The notes under the pieces are model-generated. The model saw only the letters and a list, made by a program, of their open reading frames with translations, searched no databases and was not told the DNA's origin. A program made the translations under genes and the position numbers. Positions 32,846 through 41,633 of a stretch of DNA of 64,000 nucleotides are shown piece after piece. Source of the DNA: JALYXI01 sp963795835 (lineage in GTDB: Bacteria > Acidobacteriota > Terriglobia > Bryobacterales > Bryobacteraceae); assembly GCA_963795835.1 (NCBI GenBank), contig CAWCJC010000002.1, positions 248,001 through 312,000 on the forward strand. Reading direction: 5' to 3'. Each line of letters begins with the position of its first letter. Within the stretch, counting starts at the first letter, position 1.

Positions 32846-33565
32846 ATGTTGCTCACAGGAAAGACCGCTATCGTTACGGGTTCAGCCACGGGAATCGGCG
32901 AAGGAGTCGCGCGGCTCTTCGCAGAACAAGGTGCGAAAGTAGTGCTGCTGGATTGTGACGCACCTCGCAATGAAGCCGTAGCGCGAAGCCTGAAAGCACA
33001 AGCCATTACTTGCGACGTCAGCGATTCCGCCTCTGTTGAACGCGCCCTTGCCCAAGCCGGCCCCACCGATATCCTGATCAACAACGCCGGCATTTATCCG
33101 CGCAAGGCACTGCTCGAAACCACTGAGGAAGAGTGGGACCGAATGCAGGCCGTCAATTTGAAAAGCGTATTCCTGATGACGAAAGCTGTTCTGCCTGCCA
33201 TGATCACTCGAGGCAGCGGCAAAATCGTCAACATCTCGTCGGTGACATTCCACCTCGGGACTGCCAATCTCGCGCATTACGTCGCCTCGAAAGGCGGCAT
33301 CATTGGTTTGACACGTTCAACGGCGCGCGAGGCAGGGCCACACAACGTTCATGTCAATTGCATTACTCCCGGCGCGATTCTGGTCGAAGCGGAGAAGGCT
33401 GTACAGACCGAAGAAGCGCTTCAGGAAATCGTGGCGCAACAGAGCCTGAAGCGCCGCCTGCTCCCGCTCGATATCGCAAGAACCTGCCTGTTTCTTTGTT
33501 CAGAACTCAGCGATGGACTCACTGGCCAAACGCTGAACGTGGATGGAGGATGGGTGATGCATTAA
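32846..33565 (+). CDS. Short-chain dehydrogenase/reductase (SDR)
   Basis: A 239-residue classical SDR. The NAD(P)-binding TGSATGIGEG motif lies at residues 11-20, LINNAGIYPR near 75, the catalytic Ser in NISSVTF and the Y-x-x-x-K in HYVASKGG near 150. The acidic residue at the end of strand two (LLDCD) favours NAD over NADP. The substrate is unknown; the FabG-like layout also fits sugar or cyclitol dehydrogenases. Divergent from the FUSC gene with almost no space between starts, so the promoter must lie inside the opposite gene. Confidence 0.88.
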   Translation: MLLTGKTAIVTGSATGIGEGVARLFAEQGAKVVLLDCDAPRNEAVARSLKAQAITCDVSDSASVERALAQAGPTDILINNAGIYPRKALLETTEEEWDRMQAVNLKSVFLMTKAVLPAMITRGSGKIVNISSVTFHLGTANLAHYVASKGGIIGLTRSTAREAGPHNVHVNCITPGAILVEAEKAVQTEEALQEIVAQQSLKRRLLPLDIARTCLFLCSELSDGLTGQTLNVDGGWVMH

Positions 33566-33734
33566 TCTCGAGGTGTCCGGACAGCATTGTCGGGGCCCGG
33601 TCTTACCAGTAAATCGATGTCTCCGGAGTTCCTGGGAAAGCCAATGCGTCTTCTCCCATCAACTCTGAACAGCACATCGAAGAAAGCGGTCTCCGGGCCG
33701 GTTATGCTCTCATCCCTTATACAATGAGACCGGA

Positions 33735-34652
33735 ATGAAATTTTTCACGCTCCTGATCCTCACTGTCTCCGCCACCTTCGCTGCCTCGCCCTTCACCGGC
33801 CGCTGGGACCTTACTATCAACGCCGACGGCTACACCTATCCCTCCTGGATGGAGGTGTCAGATTCCGGTGCCGTCCGTATCGTAGGCCGTGTCGCCACTG
33901 TCCATCCCGTTCAGGACACCAAGCTCGAAGGCAACCACCTCACCTTCAGCAGCATGGAATACTTCGGCAAACAGATCAAAATGACGTGGGACATCACCGA
34001 AAAAGGCGGAAAGCTCACCGGCCAACAAAAGCGTGAGACCGGCGTCATCGGTAAACTTACCGGTGAGCGTGCCCCTGCCCTCGATCGAAAAATGCCCACT
34101 TCCTGGTCCAAGCCCGAGCCGCTCTTCAACGGAAAGGACCTGACTGGCTGGACGCCCCTGATCACCGAACAGGGCAAGCCGCCCGAGAACCACTACAAGG
34201 CAATCAACGGTGAACTGGTCAACGAAGCTCCTGGCGCCAATATCCGCACCACGCGCAAGTTTCAGGATTTTAAACTCCATTTGGAATACAACTGCCCCAA
34301 AGACGGCAACAGTGGCGTTTATCTGCGGGGCCGCTACGAGTTTCAGGTGGAGTATGAACCCGCCGGGCATAACAATCCTGAAAACGCTATGGGCTCCATC
34401 TATGGCTTTCTCGCACCGCAGAAGGCCGTCACTGCCCGCCCCGGCCAATGGGAAACTCTGGACGTTACTTTAGTCGGCCGCCACATTACCGTAGTCCGTG
34501 ACGGGATCACCACGATGGATAACCTGGAAATTCCCGGCATCACCGGAGGCGCGCTCGATAGCCACGAAGCCGAACCGCAGTCCCTTTACATTCAGGGCGA
34601 TCACACCGGCGGGATGAAGTACCGCAACATCATGATTTCGGTCCCGAAATAG
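33735..34652 (+). CDS. Secreted DUF1080 (3-keto-disaccharide hydrolase-type) protein
   Basis: A 305-residue protein with a signal peptide (to residue about 17). An N-terminal beta-rich segment (about 20-115) is followed by a DUF1080 concanavalin-like domain. That domain starts at PLFNGKDLTGWTP, with KLHLEYNCPKDGNSGVYLRG and YIQGDHTGGMKYRNI near the end, all family hallmarks. DUF1080 proteins are common in planctomycetes and acidobacteria and have been linked to 3-keto-glycoside breakdown. It ends three bases from the convergent DUF2278 gene. Confidence 0.9.
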   Translation: MKFFTLLILTVSATFAASPFTGRWDLTINADGYTYPSWMEVSDSGAVRIVGRVATVHPVQDTKLEGNHLTFSSMEYFGKQIKMTWDITEKGGKLTGQQKRETGVIGKLTGERAPALDRKMPTSWSKPEPLFNGKDLTGWTPLITEQGKPPENHYKAINGELVNEAPGANIRTTRKFQDFKLHLEYNCPKDGNSGVYLRGRYEFQVEYEPAGHNNPENAMGSIYGFLAPQKAVTARPGQWETLDVTLVGRHITVVRDGITTMDNLEIPGITGGALDSHEAEPQSLYIQGDHTGGMKYRNIMISVPK

Positions 34653-34655
34653 CGC

Positions 34656-35264
34656 TTAACCGAGCGGCTGATTCGCGAATTTGAGAAAGACCCAACGCGC
34701 TTTGGGTCCGCCATGGTTTTCGTCGAAATAGAAGATCAGTGCGCCGTCGCGATCGCCAGCATTCATGTGGACATCGTGGATCCCTGTGCCGTCCGAATAG
34801 GTGGTGCCGTGCACGGAGACCTTTTGGGCTTGTAGGGCATCCGTCGCCACCAGCGTCCGTAGCGCTCCGCTCATCACGATTGTGAAGTCCGCGTCCTTCA
34901 ACCCCAGTTTTCCATAAGAAAGCGCGGCATCAGTGGTGAAACCGTCCACCGGCCACTGGTCCTGTTCCACAGTCTCATCGTGCAGATAGTACCGCAGCTC
35001 CAACTTCTCCGGCGTAGCGTTCCCCACCGCCTTGCTGCTCTCCACATTCACGGCCACTTCGAACTTCCCCGTGGAGAGCACGCTCTCCACGTTGAGCCAC
35101 AGGTAAATGTGATTATCGTCGGCATGCGTGCCATCGTGCGCGCTAAGCGTCCAGTGGTCGAAGGTCCCGGTCAGCGCGCCGTAAACATTGGCTTCCACCG
35201 CGCCATGGGAATGTTTCTTGTTCCGGGCTAAAGGAGTTGTGTGCTGATGATTATGGTGTCCCAT
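34656..35264 (-). CDS. DUF2278/YukJ family protein
   Basis: A 202-residue soluble protein without signal. The pattern VYGALTGTF near the start, HYQ-like core DDNHIYLWLNVES, the VNVESS strand, and the end GIHDVHMNAG followed by DGALIFYF match the YukJ/DUF2278 family. The VHMNQGN-like motif here reads VHMNAGD. Biochemical role unknown. The N-terminus is histidine-rich (MGHHNHQHTT), possibly metal-binding or just variable. Confidence 0.75.
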   Translation of the reverse strand: MGHHNHQHTTPLARNKKHSHGAVEANVYGALTGTFDHWTLSAHDGTHADDNHIYLWLNVESVLSTGKFEVAVNVESSKAVGNATPEKLELRYYLHDETVEQDQWPVDGFTTDAALSYGKLGLKDADFTIVMSGALRTLVATDALQAQKVSVHGTTYSDGTGIHDVHMNAGDRDGALIFYFDENHGGPKARWVFLKFANQPLG

Positions 35265-35310
35265 CAGCCCACTGTACTACCGGGCCCTGCTCCCAAGAAT
35301 GGATAAACGG

Positions 35311-36315
35311 CTAATACCCTGCCGCCTTATCCACCACGCCCACCAGCGGCAACCCCAGACTATAACGGCGGATATTTTCGGCAAAATGCGCCACCAGCCG
35401 CTTTTGCCGGTCCGGACTCCACCCTGACGTATGAGGCGTCATTACAACGTTCTTTAGCGTAAAGATCGGGTGGTCCGCCGGCACCGGCTCAATCGGGAAC
35501 ACATCGAGGCCCGCCCCCGCGATCCAGCCCTCTTTCAGCGCCTTCACCAACGCCATATCATCATATAAACCACCGCGCGACATCGCCAGAAAATACGAAT
35601 GCTTCTTCATGCTCCGGAAGATCGCTTCGTTCATCATCCCGCGCGTTTCCTTCACCAAAGGCGCGGCCAGCACCAGCACATCCACCCGCTTCGCCATCTC
35701 TGGAAAGTAACTTGGGTCGTGCAATTCATCCACGAACTCCGGCTTCGGAATCGGTTTGGCGTCGGTCGCGATTACATGCATATCGAAGCCGTTGTGCGCC
35801 CGCCGGGCAATCGCTGTTCCGATCCCGCCCATCCCTACGATGCCCATCGTCTTGCCGACCAGCTCGATCTGGTCGTCCGACTTCGGCGTGCCTACCGGCT
35901 TCCACTCGTGCCGGTAGAATTGCGGCATATAGTTGATGCTGATGCCGCGTGTCAGACATAGCAGCAGCCCCATCGCGGTCTCCGAAATGCCCGGTGCGAA
36001 AATCCTCTGCATGTTTGTCGTCAACACGGGGCTCTTGCGAAACGTGTCGTCCATCCACTCCATGCCCGCGCCGCCCACCTGAACCCACTTCAGCTTCGGC
36101 ATCGCGTCGAGAACAGCACCGTTCGGCTCCCCAAACAGCACATCGGCCTCGCTGCGCCGAGATTCCGGAACGAACTCCACGCGCACGCCCGGGGCCGCAG
36201 CCAACAGTTGCGTCATCTCTTCCGGATCAAAAGGATGTTGGGTAAAAATTCGAATGGTACGCGTCTGCGACACTAACGTGGAAGCAGCGCAAAGCAGAAG
36301 CAAAAGAATTCGCAT
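35311..36315 (-). CDS. D-2-hydroxyacid dehydrogenase with an N-terminal signal peptide
   Basis: A 334-residue NAD-dependent D-isomer-specific 2-hydroxyacid dehydrogenase. The NAD-binding motif GIVGMGGIGTAIARR is near residue 160. The catalytic Arg lies in AMSRGGLYDD, the Glu in LDVFPIEPVP and the His in MTPHTSGW. The protein begins MRILLLLLCAASTLVSQTRT, a convincing Sec signal peptide. That is odd, since these enzymes use cytoplasmic NAD. Either it is exported and uses another ligand, or the signal acts as a membrane tether. The substrate is unknown. Confidence 0.85.
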   Translation of the reverse strand: MRILLLLLCAASTLVSQTRTIRIFTQHPFDPEEMTQLLAAAPGVRVEFVPESRRSEADVLFGEPNGAVLDAMPKLKWVQVGGAGMEWMDDTFRKSPVLTTNMQRIFAPGISETAMGLLLCLTRGISINYMPQFYRHEWKPVGTPKSDDQIELVGKTMGIVGMGGIGTAIARRAHNGFDMHVIATDAKPIPKPEFVDELHDPSYFPEMAKRVDVLVLAAPLVKETRGMMNEAIFRSMKKHSYFLAMSRGGLYDDMALVKALKEGWIAGAGLDVFPIEPVPADHPIFTLKNVVMTPHTSGWSPDRQKRLVAHFAENIRRYSLGLPLVGVVDKAAGY

Positions 36316-36402
36316 GGCTCTAAATTCTATCAGGGGTGGAACCGCTGCCCTGAAGCTTTGGCGCTCATTTTCGCAAGGCTTGGCCCAAGAGCATAACGCT
36401 GC

Positions 36403-36708
36403 TTAGAGCGTCATCAGGAATGCAACGAGGTCTTCTTTTTGTTGCTCGGTGAGCGTGTCTTTGAAAGCCGGCATTTCGGCGGGGCCGGTGTTGACTATAT
36501 CCAGCAGTTCATCATGTCCGGCTTTGCGGCCGTCCGGGAGCTTGCCCGTTCTCAGGCCTTGTAAGCCAGGTCCGACTTTTTCCTCTTTGGTAGAAGTCTC
36601 ATGGCACTCCTGACAATGCTTCTCGAACACGGCCTTGCCCCGCCCTGTGTCGCCTTTTGGCACAGCGGCGAGTGCGAGCGGGATCAAAGAAGCGGCCAGC
36701 TTACGCAA
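36403..36708 (-). CDS. Small periplasmic c-type cytochrome
   Basis: A 101-residue protein with a short signal peptide (to about residue 16). One haem-binding motif C-Q-E-C-H lies near residue 33, and MPAFKDTLTEQQKEDLVAFL near the end supplies the axial methionine. It is a class I cytochrome c. Its start overlaps the DUF1501 stop by eight bases, so it is the last gene of a DUF1553-DUF1501-cytochrome operon. Confidence 0.88.
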   Translation of the reverse strand: MRKLAASLIPLALAAVPKGDTGRGKAVFEKHCQECHETSTKEEKVGPGLQGLRTGKLPDGRKAGHDELLDIVNTGPAEMPAFKDTLTEQQKEDLVAFLMTL

Positions 36709-37720
36709 GGATGTCTTTCACCACGTTGCCATAGACATCGGTAAGCCGGAAATCGCGTCCCGCGTAGCGGTAGGTGAGCTTCTCGTGATTGAGTCCAAGT
36801 TGGTTCAGAACCGTGGCATGGACGTCGTGAATCGATACAGGATTGACCGCTGCTTTGAAGCCGAATTCATCGGTTTCGCCGTACGACATACCGCCCTTAA
36901 ATCCGCCGCCGGCCATGAACATGGTGAAGCCGAACGGATTGTGGTCGCGGCCGTCGCCGGCCTCGGAGACAGGCGTTCGGCCGAACTCGCCGCCCCAGAC
37001 TACGACGGTTTCATCGAGCAGTCCGCGCTGCTTTAGATCCTTGATGAGAGCCGCGGTAGCTTTATCCATATCCGGGCAGCGCTGCCGCAGATTCTTGTTC
37101 AGGGTCTTGTGATCGTCCCAGGGCTGGCCCGGACCGTAATGGACCTGCACATAGCGAACGCCTTTTTCGATCAGGCGGCGGGCCAGAAGACAACCCGTGC
37201 CGTAGGGCGTTTCGCCATACTCCAGGCGGACGGATTCAGGCTCCTTGCTCACATCGAAAACGTCGGAGGCGGTGAACTGCATGCGGTATGCCTGCTCAAG
37301 AGACTGAATGCGGCCATCGAGAAACGAATCCTGGCCGAAGGAGGCCTCATGCGTTTTGTTCATGGACTGGAGCAGATCGATTTGGGCGCGCTGCTCGGCA
37401 TTGTCCATGCCCTTGTTCCGAAGGTAACGGATCATCGTGTCGGGGTCCGTTTCCGAAGTATTGATGACGGTCCCCTGGTACTTAGTGGGAAGAAAGCCGG
37501 AATTCGAAAAGAGCGATCCGCCGCCGGGACTGAGCGCGACGAAAGCGGGCAAATTTTGATTTTCCGTGCCGAGGCCGTAGGTGACCCACGATCCCATGGA
37601 GGGCCGGTAAGAGATGAGGCTGCCCGTGAAATACAGATTACGGCCGGGCTCGTGGTTGGCGATGAAGGAGTAAACGGACTTGACGACGCAGAGATCGTCG
37701 GCGCAATTCGGCAAGTTTTG
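36701..37720 (-). CDS. DUF1501 protein, 3' part (frameshifted)
   Basis: This is the main part of a DUF1501 protein, a sulfatase/alkaline-phosphatase-fold family typical of planctomycetes and acidobacteria. Visible are NCADDLCVVKSVY, then NHEPG, the YVQVHYGPGQPWDDH stretch, LLDETVVVWGGEFGRTP and GRDHNPFGFTMFMAGGG. These are all conserved in the family (E-F-G-R-T-P and G-R-D-H metal-type motifs). The frame continues artificially upstream to 37894; real coding joins the other frame near 37716-37719. Confidence 0.85.
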   Translation of the reverse strand, partial: QNLPNCADDLCVVKSVYSFIANHEPGRNLYFTGSLISYRPSMGSWVTYGLGTENQNLPAFVALSPGGGSLFSNSGFLPTKYQGTVINTSETDPDTMIRYLRNKGMDNAEQRAQIDLLQSMNKTHEASFGQDSFLDGRIQSLEQAYRMQFTASDVFDVSKEPESVRLEYGETPYGTGCLLARRLIEKGVRYVQVHYGPGQPWDDHKTLNKNLRQRCPDMDKATAALIKDLKQRGLLDETVVVWGGEFGRTPVSEAGDGRDHNPFGFTMFMAGGGFKGGMSYGETDEFGFKAAVNPVSIHDVHATVLNQLGLNHEKLTYRYAGRDFRLTDVYGNVVKDILA

Positions 37721-38042
37721 GAAGCAGTTCGCTGATCTCAATGCCGCCGCGGCCATACTTCTTGAACTCAAACGCGCTGGGGAGCAGGCCGCCCGTCTTG
37801 CGTTCGGTGCGGAGATCGACCGAGTCGGGGCGCTGGCCGGCATACTTGAGCAGGCCAGGCTTAGGATCGAACATATCGAGCTGCGAAGGGCCACCCGTCA
37901 TGAACAGCGAGATGACGTGTTTGGCCTTGGGCTGAAGGTCCGTTCCAACAGGGCGAAGCGGTGCGGCCAACAGGTCGGAAAGTGCGGCGCCGCCGAAACC
38001 TGCGGCGAGCGAAGTGACAAAAGAGCGGCGTGTGGGAATCAT
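37638..38042 (-). CDS. DUF1501 protein, 5' part with Tat signal (frameshifted)
   Basis: The start MIPTRRSFVTSLAAGFGGAAL is a twin-arginine signal. The mature part has KHVISLFMTGGPSQLDMFDPKPGL, the DUF1501 opening (shown here as MTGGPSQLDMFDPKP). The frame becomes meaningless after ISELLPKL. Removing one A of the four at 37716-37719 gives LLPNLPNCADDLCVVKS and joins the rest. The full gene would be 36701-38042, about 447 residues. Its start overlaps the DUF1553 stop by four bases. Confidence 0.82.
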   Translation of the reverse strand: MIPTRRSFVTSLAAGFGGAALSDLLAAPLRPVGTDLQPKAKHVISLFMTGGPSQLDMFDPKPGLLKYAGQRPDSVDLRTERKTGGLLPSAFEFKKYGRGGIEISELLPKLAELRRRSLRRQVRLLLHRQPRARP

Positions 38043-40456
38043 GGCCAGAAAATTTCCTCGTTGGTGGCTAGGAGTGTTTGGGCGAAGCGGGGAAGAGACG
38101 CTTTCGCGGTGTAGGTAAGGGCGGAATCGATTTCAGCGGCGGTAGGGTTGCGCGCGAGCGCTTTGCGGTAGAGATCGCGGATTTGATCGGTGGGCTGCTC
38201 GGATTCCACGGATTTGGCGAGCGTTGCCGCGAGCTGTTCAATGAACGGGCTGTTCATCACGAAGAGCTGCTGCAGAGGCGTCATGGTGTCAATGCGCGTG
38301 GGGCTGTGCTGCATCGGCGTTGGAAAATCGTAAAGCCGCAGAAGGTCATTGAGCTTAGCGCGGCTAATGCGGGCGTAGAGAGTGCGGCGCGTGTTGCCGG
38401 ATGCTTCCAGATCAAGCGAAGGGCCAAACATCGTTGGGTCGAGCGAGCCAGAAGAGCGGAGAAGCGTATCGCGGAAAGCCTCGACATCCACACGGCGGGG
38501 ATTCATGCGCCAGAGCAGCGAGTTGGCCTCATCTTTCTCAATTGCATCAGCGCGGGGCTTGCTGGACTGGCGATAGGTTGCGGAAAGCAGGATTTCGCGT
38601 TGAAGCCACTTGATAGACCAGTTGTGCGCGATGAAGCGCGCCGTCAGGTCGTCGAGGAGCGCGGGGTTGGTGGGCCGGTCGCCGCGATCGCCGAAATCGC
38701 TGGGCGTTCCTACAAGATAAGAGCCGAAGGTTTGGCCCCAGATGCGGTTGACGATGACGCGCGCGGTGAGTGGGGCGGCATCGTTGACAATCGCGTTGGC
38801 GAGATCCAGACGGCCAGAACCGGGGCCAAATTTCTGATTCGGGTTCTTGGCCAGGACAGTTAGAAAAGAGCGTTGAAGCGGCTTCTCCGTTGCTGTACCA
38901 CCGGTGCCGCGGAAATAAACAGCAAGATCACGGGGCTGATTGGGCTTGAGGTCCACCAGGGTGTAATCGGGATGAGAGTCGTCGAGCCAAAGGCCGGCGT
39001 CATAGACTGCATTGACGTAGGGAGCTTGAGAATCCTTGGGGTCCGGCGTGAATTTCTTCATCGGGCCGGCGGGCTTGCCGGCCTTGGGGTCGATAGTCTT
39101 GGCAATCAGGTCCGCGAGTTCCGGATGCTGCTGGCGCATGGCGTCGAGTTCCGGCTTGAGTACGGCGAGTTCGTCTTTACAGGCCTGGATCTTAACGGCT
39201 GCGGTCTTTTGATCAATATCTTTGTTGCCGGAGAGATCGCCGATCGCCGCATTGAGATCGGAATAACGCTGGCGCGCCCAAATGAAGCGTTGTTCGATTG
39301 CGGGATCTTCGTCGTTCAGCGGGCGGACCGCGTTCTGCGTGGAGGCAAAGACGCCGGCCATCGAGTAGTAATCTTTGATCGAAATCGGATCAAATTTGTG
39401 ATCGTGGCAACGGGCGCAGGTTACCGTAAGACCCAGCATGCCACGGCTTACGGAATCGAGGCGTTCATCCCACTCATCCAGGTAAAAGCCTTCGATCACG
39501 TCTTTCGAAAGCTTGAATTCTTTGTGCTCGACTGGGCCCAGACCCAGATATCCGAGCGCCGCTAAGTCTTTGCGAGGGGTATTAGGGATCAGGTCGGCGG
39601 CCAGCTGAAGTTGAACGAAGCGATTATACGGAACGTCTTGATTGAAGGCGTCGATCAGCCAATCGCGGTAGCGCCAGGCGTACGAAAATTGAGCGCCAGC
39701 AAGACCGTCTTCGGCATAACGGGCGACATCCATCCAATACCTCGCCATGCGTTCGCCATATTGGGGCGAAGCGAGGAGGCGGTCGATCAACTGCTCGTAG
39801 CGGGTGGCGGATTTATCAGCAATATAAGCCTCGATCTCATCAACCGTAGGTTTATATCCTGCTAAATCGAGATAGGCACGGGTAATCAGGGTACGGGGAT
39901 CGGCTTCGGGCGAGGGGGAGAGGTGTTTTTCATCGAGCTTAGCGAGGATGAAAGCGTCCACTTTGGTGCGTTCCCACTTCGGGGCAGAAACTTTAGGCGC
40001 GGCCCGTTCGGCAACGGGTTGGAAAGCCCACCACTGGCGGCCTTTGGTGTAGTCAATCACGCGTTTGCCGCCGGCGCTGGCTCCGGGGGCGGGCTGTTCG
40101 GTTCGGGGATCAGGCGCGCCTTGCGCGATCCACTGTTCGAAATCTTTGATCACGGGGTCTGCCAGCTTGCCGGAGGGCGGCATACGGGGGACATCGTGAT
40201 AACGCAGGGCGCGGATGAGGAGGCTCTGATCCGGGTTCACTCCGGAAATCACAGGGCCCGAGTTACCGCCCGCCAGGACACCGGATTTCGTGTCAAGAGC
40301 GAGGCCGCCCATCGGCATTTTCATCTTCGAGGAGTGGCAGGGGTAGCAGCTCTGGACCAGGACGGGGCGGATTTTGGATTCAAAGAGGTCCGTGCCGGAA
40401 GCGGCAGCCTGGAGCGAGGTTGCAGCGAACAGAATAGCGAGGGCTGTCTTTCTCAA
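38039..40456 (-). CDS. DUF1549/DUF1553 secreted protein with a cytochrome-type N-terminal domain
   Basis: An 805-residue protein with a signal peptide, then a PSCyt1-type segment with the haem motif C-Y-P-C-H (near residue 38). The DUF1549 domain follows (DAFILAKLDEKHLSPSPEADP, RYWMDVARYAEDGL, FVQLQLAADLIP), and later DUF1553 (FLTVLAKN, ARVIVNRIWGQTFGSYLVGTPSDFG). It is always paired with DUF1501 proteins in planctomycetes and acidobacteria. The pair is thought to act in redox-linked polymer or sulfated-glycan breakdown, but no reaction is established. It heads a three-gene operon ending in a small cytochrome. Confidence 0.9.
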   Translation of the reverse strand: MRKTALAILFAATSLQAAASGTDLFESKIRPVLVQSCYPCHSSKMKMPMGGLALDTKSGVLAGGNSGPVISGVNPDQSLLIRALRYHDVPRMPPSGKLADPVIKDFEQWIAQGAPDPRTEQPAPGASAGGKRVIDYTKGRQWWAFQPVAERAAPKVSAPKWERTKVDAFILAKLDEKHLSPSPEADPRTLITRAYLDLAGYKPTVDEIEAYIADKSATRYEQLIDRLLASPQYGERMARYWMDVARYAEDGLAGAQFSYAWRYRDWLIDAFNQDVPYNRFVQLQLAADLIPNTPRKDLAALGYLGLGPVEHKEFKLSKDVIEGFYLDEWDERLDSVSRGMLGLTVTCARCHDHKFDPISIKDYYSMAGVFASTQNAVRPLNDEDPAIEQRFIWARQRYSDLNAAIGDLSGNKDIDQKTAAVKIQACKDELAVLKPELDAMRQQHPELADLIAKTIDPKAGKPAGPMKKFTPDPKDSQAPYVNAVYDAGLWLDDSHPDYTLVDLKPNQPRDLAVYFRGTGGTATEKPLQRSFLTVLAKNPNQKFGPGSGRLDLANAIVNDAAPLTARVIVNRIWGQTFGSYLVGTPSDFGDRGDRPTNPALLDDLTARFIAHNWSIKWLQREILLSATYRQSSKPRADAIEKDEANSLLWRMNPRRVDVEAFRDTLLRSSGSLDPTMFGPSLDLEASGNTRRTLYARISRAKLNDLLRLYDFPTPMQHSPTRIDTMTPLQQLFVMNSPFIEQLAATLAKSVESEQPTDQIRDLYRKALARNPTAAEIDSALTYTAKASLPRFAQTLLATNEEIFWP

Positions 40457-40580
40457 GAACGGTTCCTTAACTATGGCGTGTGGTTAGCCTCTATTCTAGC
40501 TCCGTCTCTTGCGCCTTTGGACATCCCGGCAAGCTGGTTCGCTGCCCCGGGAGGACGCCACCGGTAATTCAGAACGTTTT

Positions 40581-41363
40581 TTAGATTGCCGCGTGGCAGC
40601 GCTTGCCACCCGCCACGATCGTGAGACCCGCACCTAGCAGCACAAGGCTGAACAGTGAGGCGGTGCTTGGTTCGGGCACGGTGCTCGAACAAGCCGAAAT
40701 CGTATTGCTGTCGAGCGTCACCGCGCCGTTCCGGGCCAGTACGGACCCGCAACCGATTGTCGAGCCCGTGTTTACCGTGATCGAGGTGAGCGCAAGAAGA
40801 TCGCCTGCAAATGCGGTGTGGTCGCCCAGGGTAGCGGAACTTCCCACTTGCCAGAATAGGTTGGAGGCGCTGGCTCCGTTCTCGAAAATGATGGACGAGT
40901 TACTTGCCGTTATAAGAGTACTGCCAGTCTGGATAACGAAAACGGGGTTTGAGGAGCCTTGGCCATCGAAGGTCAGACTTCCGGTTAATTGGGCGGCTGC
41001 GCCGAAGCAGTAAACTCCGGCAATTAAGGTCTTGCCACCCAGGTCCTGCCCGCTCAGAACGGTTCCGCACGGTTCAGACGCCGCGAAAAGATATGCCGTG
41101 AGAAGGTCCGTTTGCGCCTGTTGCGCGACCGCATCGCCGGCATTTGAAGTTCCCTTGGTAATAATTCCCGGCGGGAATCCCGTAATTGCGGCGGAAGGCC
41201 AAACGCCAACGTTACCAGTGACAACGCTGGAACCGGTATTAGTGACCGTTGAACCGCTAAGGACAGCAAAAGAACTGGCGGTTCCCAGATCAACCTGAAT
41301 TGCGCCCGCTGTAAGTTGCGCGGCGGAAAAAGAGAAACTTACCAAAAGTAAAAATAACTTCAC
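40581..41363 (-). CDS. Ice-binding-like (DUF3494) protein with PEP-CTERM tail
   Basis: A 260-residue secreted protein: signal peptide to about residue 19, then a DUF3494 beta-helix. The family signatures are LGTASSFAVLSGSTVTNTGSS, VTGNVGVWPS, the DLGGKTLIAGVYCF segment and FVIQTGSTL. The fold is that of ice-binding/antifreeze adhesins, though many members bind other surfaces. The C-terminus is a PEP-CTERM sorting signal: VPEPSTASLFSLVLLGAGL followed by a hydrophobic helix and GGKRCHAA. It should be processed by an exosortase, which is not in this window. Confidence 0.88.
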   Translation of the reverse strand: MKLFLLLVSFSFSAAQLTAGAIQVDLGTASSFAVLSGSTVTNTGSSVVTGNVGVWPSAAITGFPPGIITKGTSNAGDAVAQQAQTDLLTAYLFAASEPCGTVLSGQDLGGKTLIAGVYCFGAAAQLTGSLTFDGQGSSNPVFVIQTGSTLITASNSSIIFENGASASNLFWQVGSSATLGDHTAFAGDLLALTSITVNTGSTIGCGSVLARNGAVTLDSNTISACSSTVPEPSTASLFSLVLLGAGLTIVAGGKRCHAAI

Positions 41364-41633
41364 AAATTACTGTAACAGTTATAAAGTTACTCACTGTGTT
41401 CTCTTTAGTGTGTATTAAGTTATCAACTATTAGCTTGGGAATATAACTTGTCGAGATCAGCATTCCACTTAGAAGACATGGAAATTAGCGCCCCGCATAA
41501 TTTAAAACTTTCCGCATCTCGGAACCGGCAACGAGTTGCCTAATGGTCACCCTGCTTGCTCTACTCATACTGCTGCTTTCTCAGAAGGCGCCAAGCCCGG
41601 TCAAATCCTAAAATCGGTATCCTAATCAGAACC
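41364..41633. other. AT-rich intergenic region between divergent genes
   Basis: I see no gene in this 270-base stretch. It is clearly AT-richer than its surroundings between about 41340 and 41460, with several TTATAA/TAACAG-type hexamers that could serve the ice-binding-like gene on the minus strand. The CocE gene on the plus strand starts at its right edge. Confidence 0.45.
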
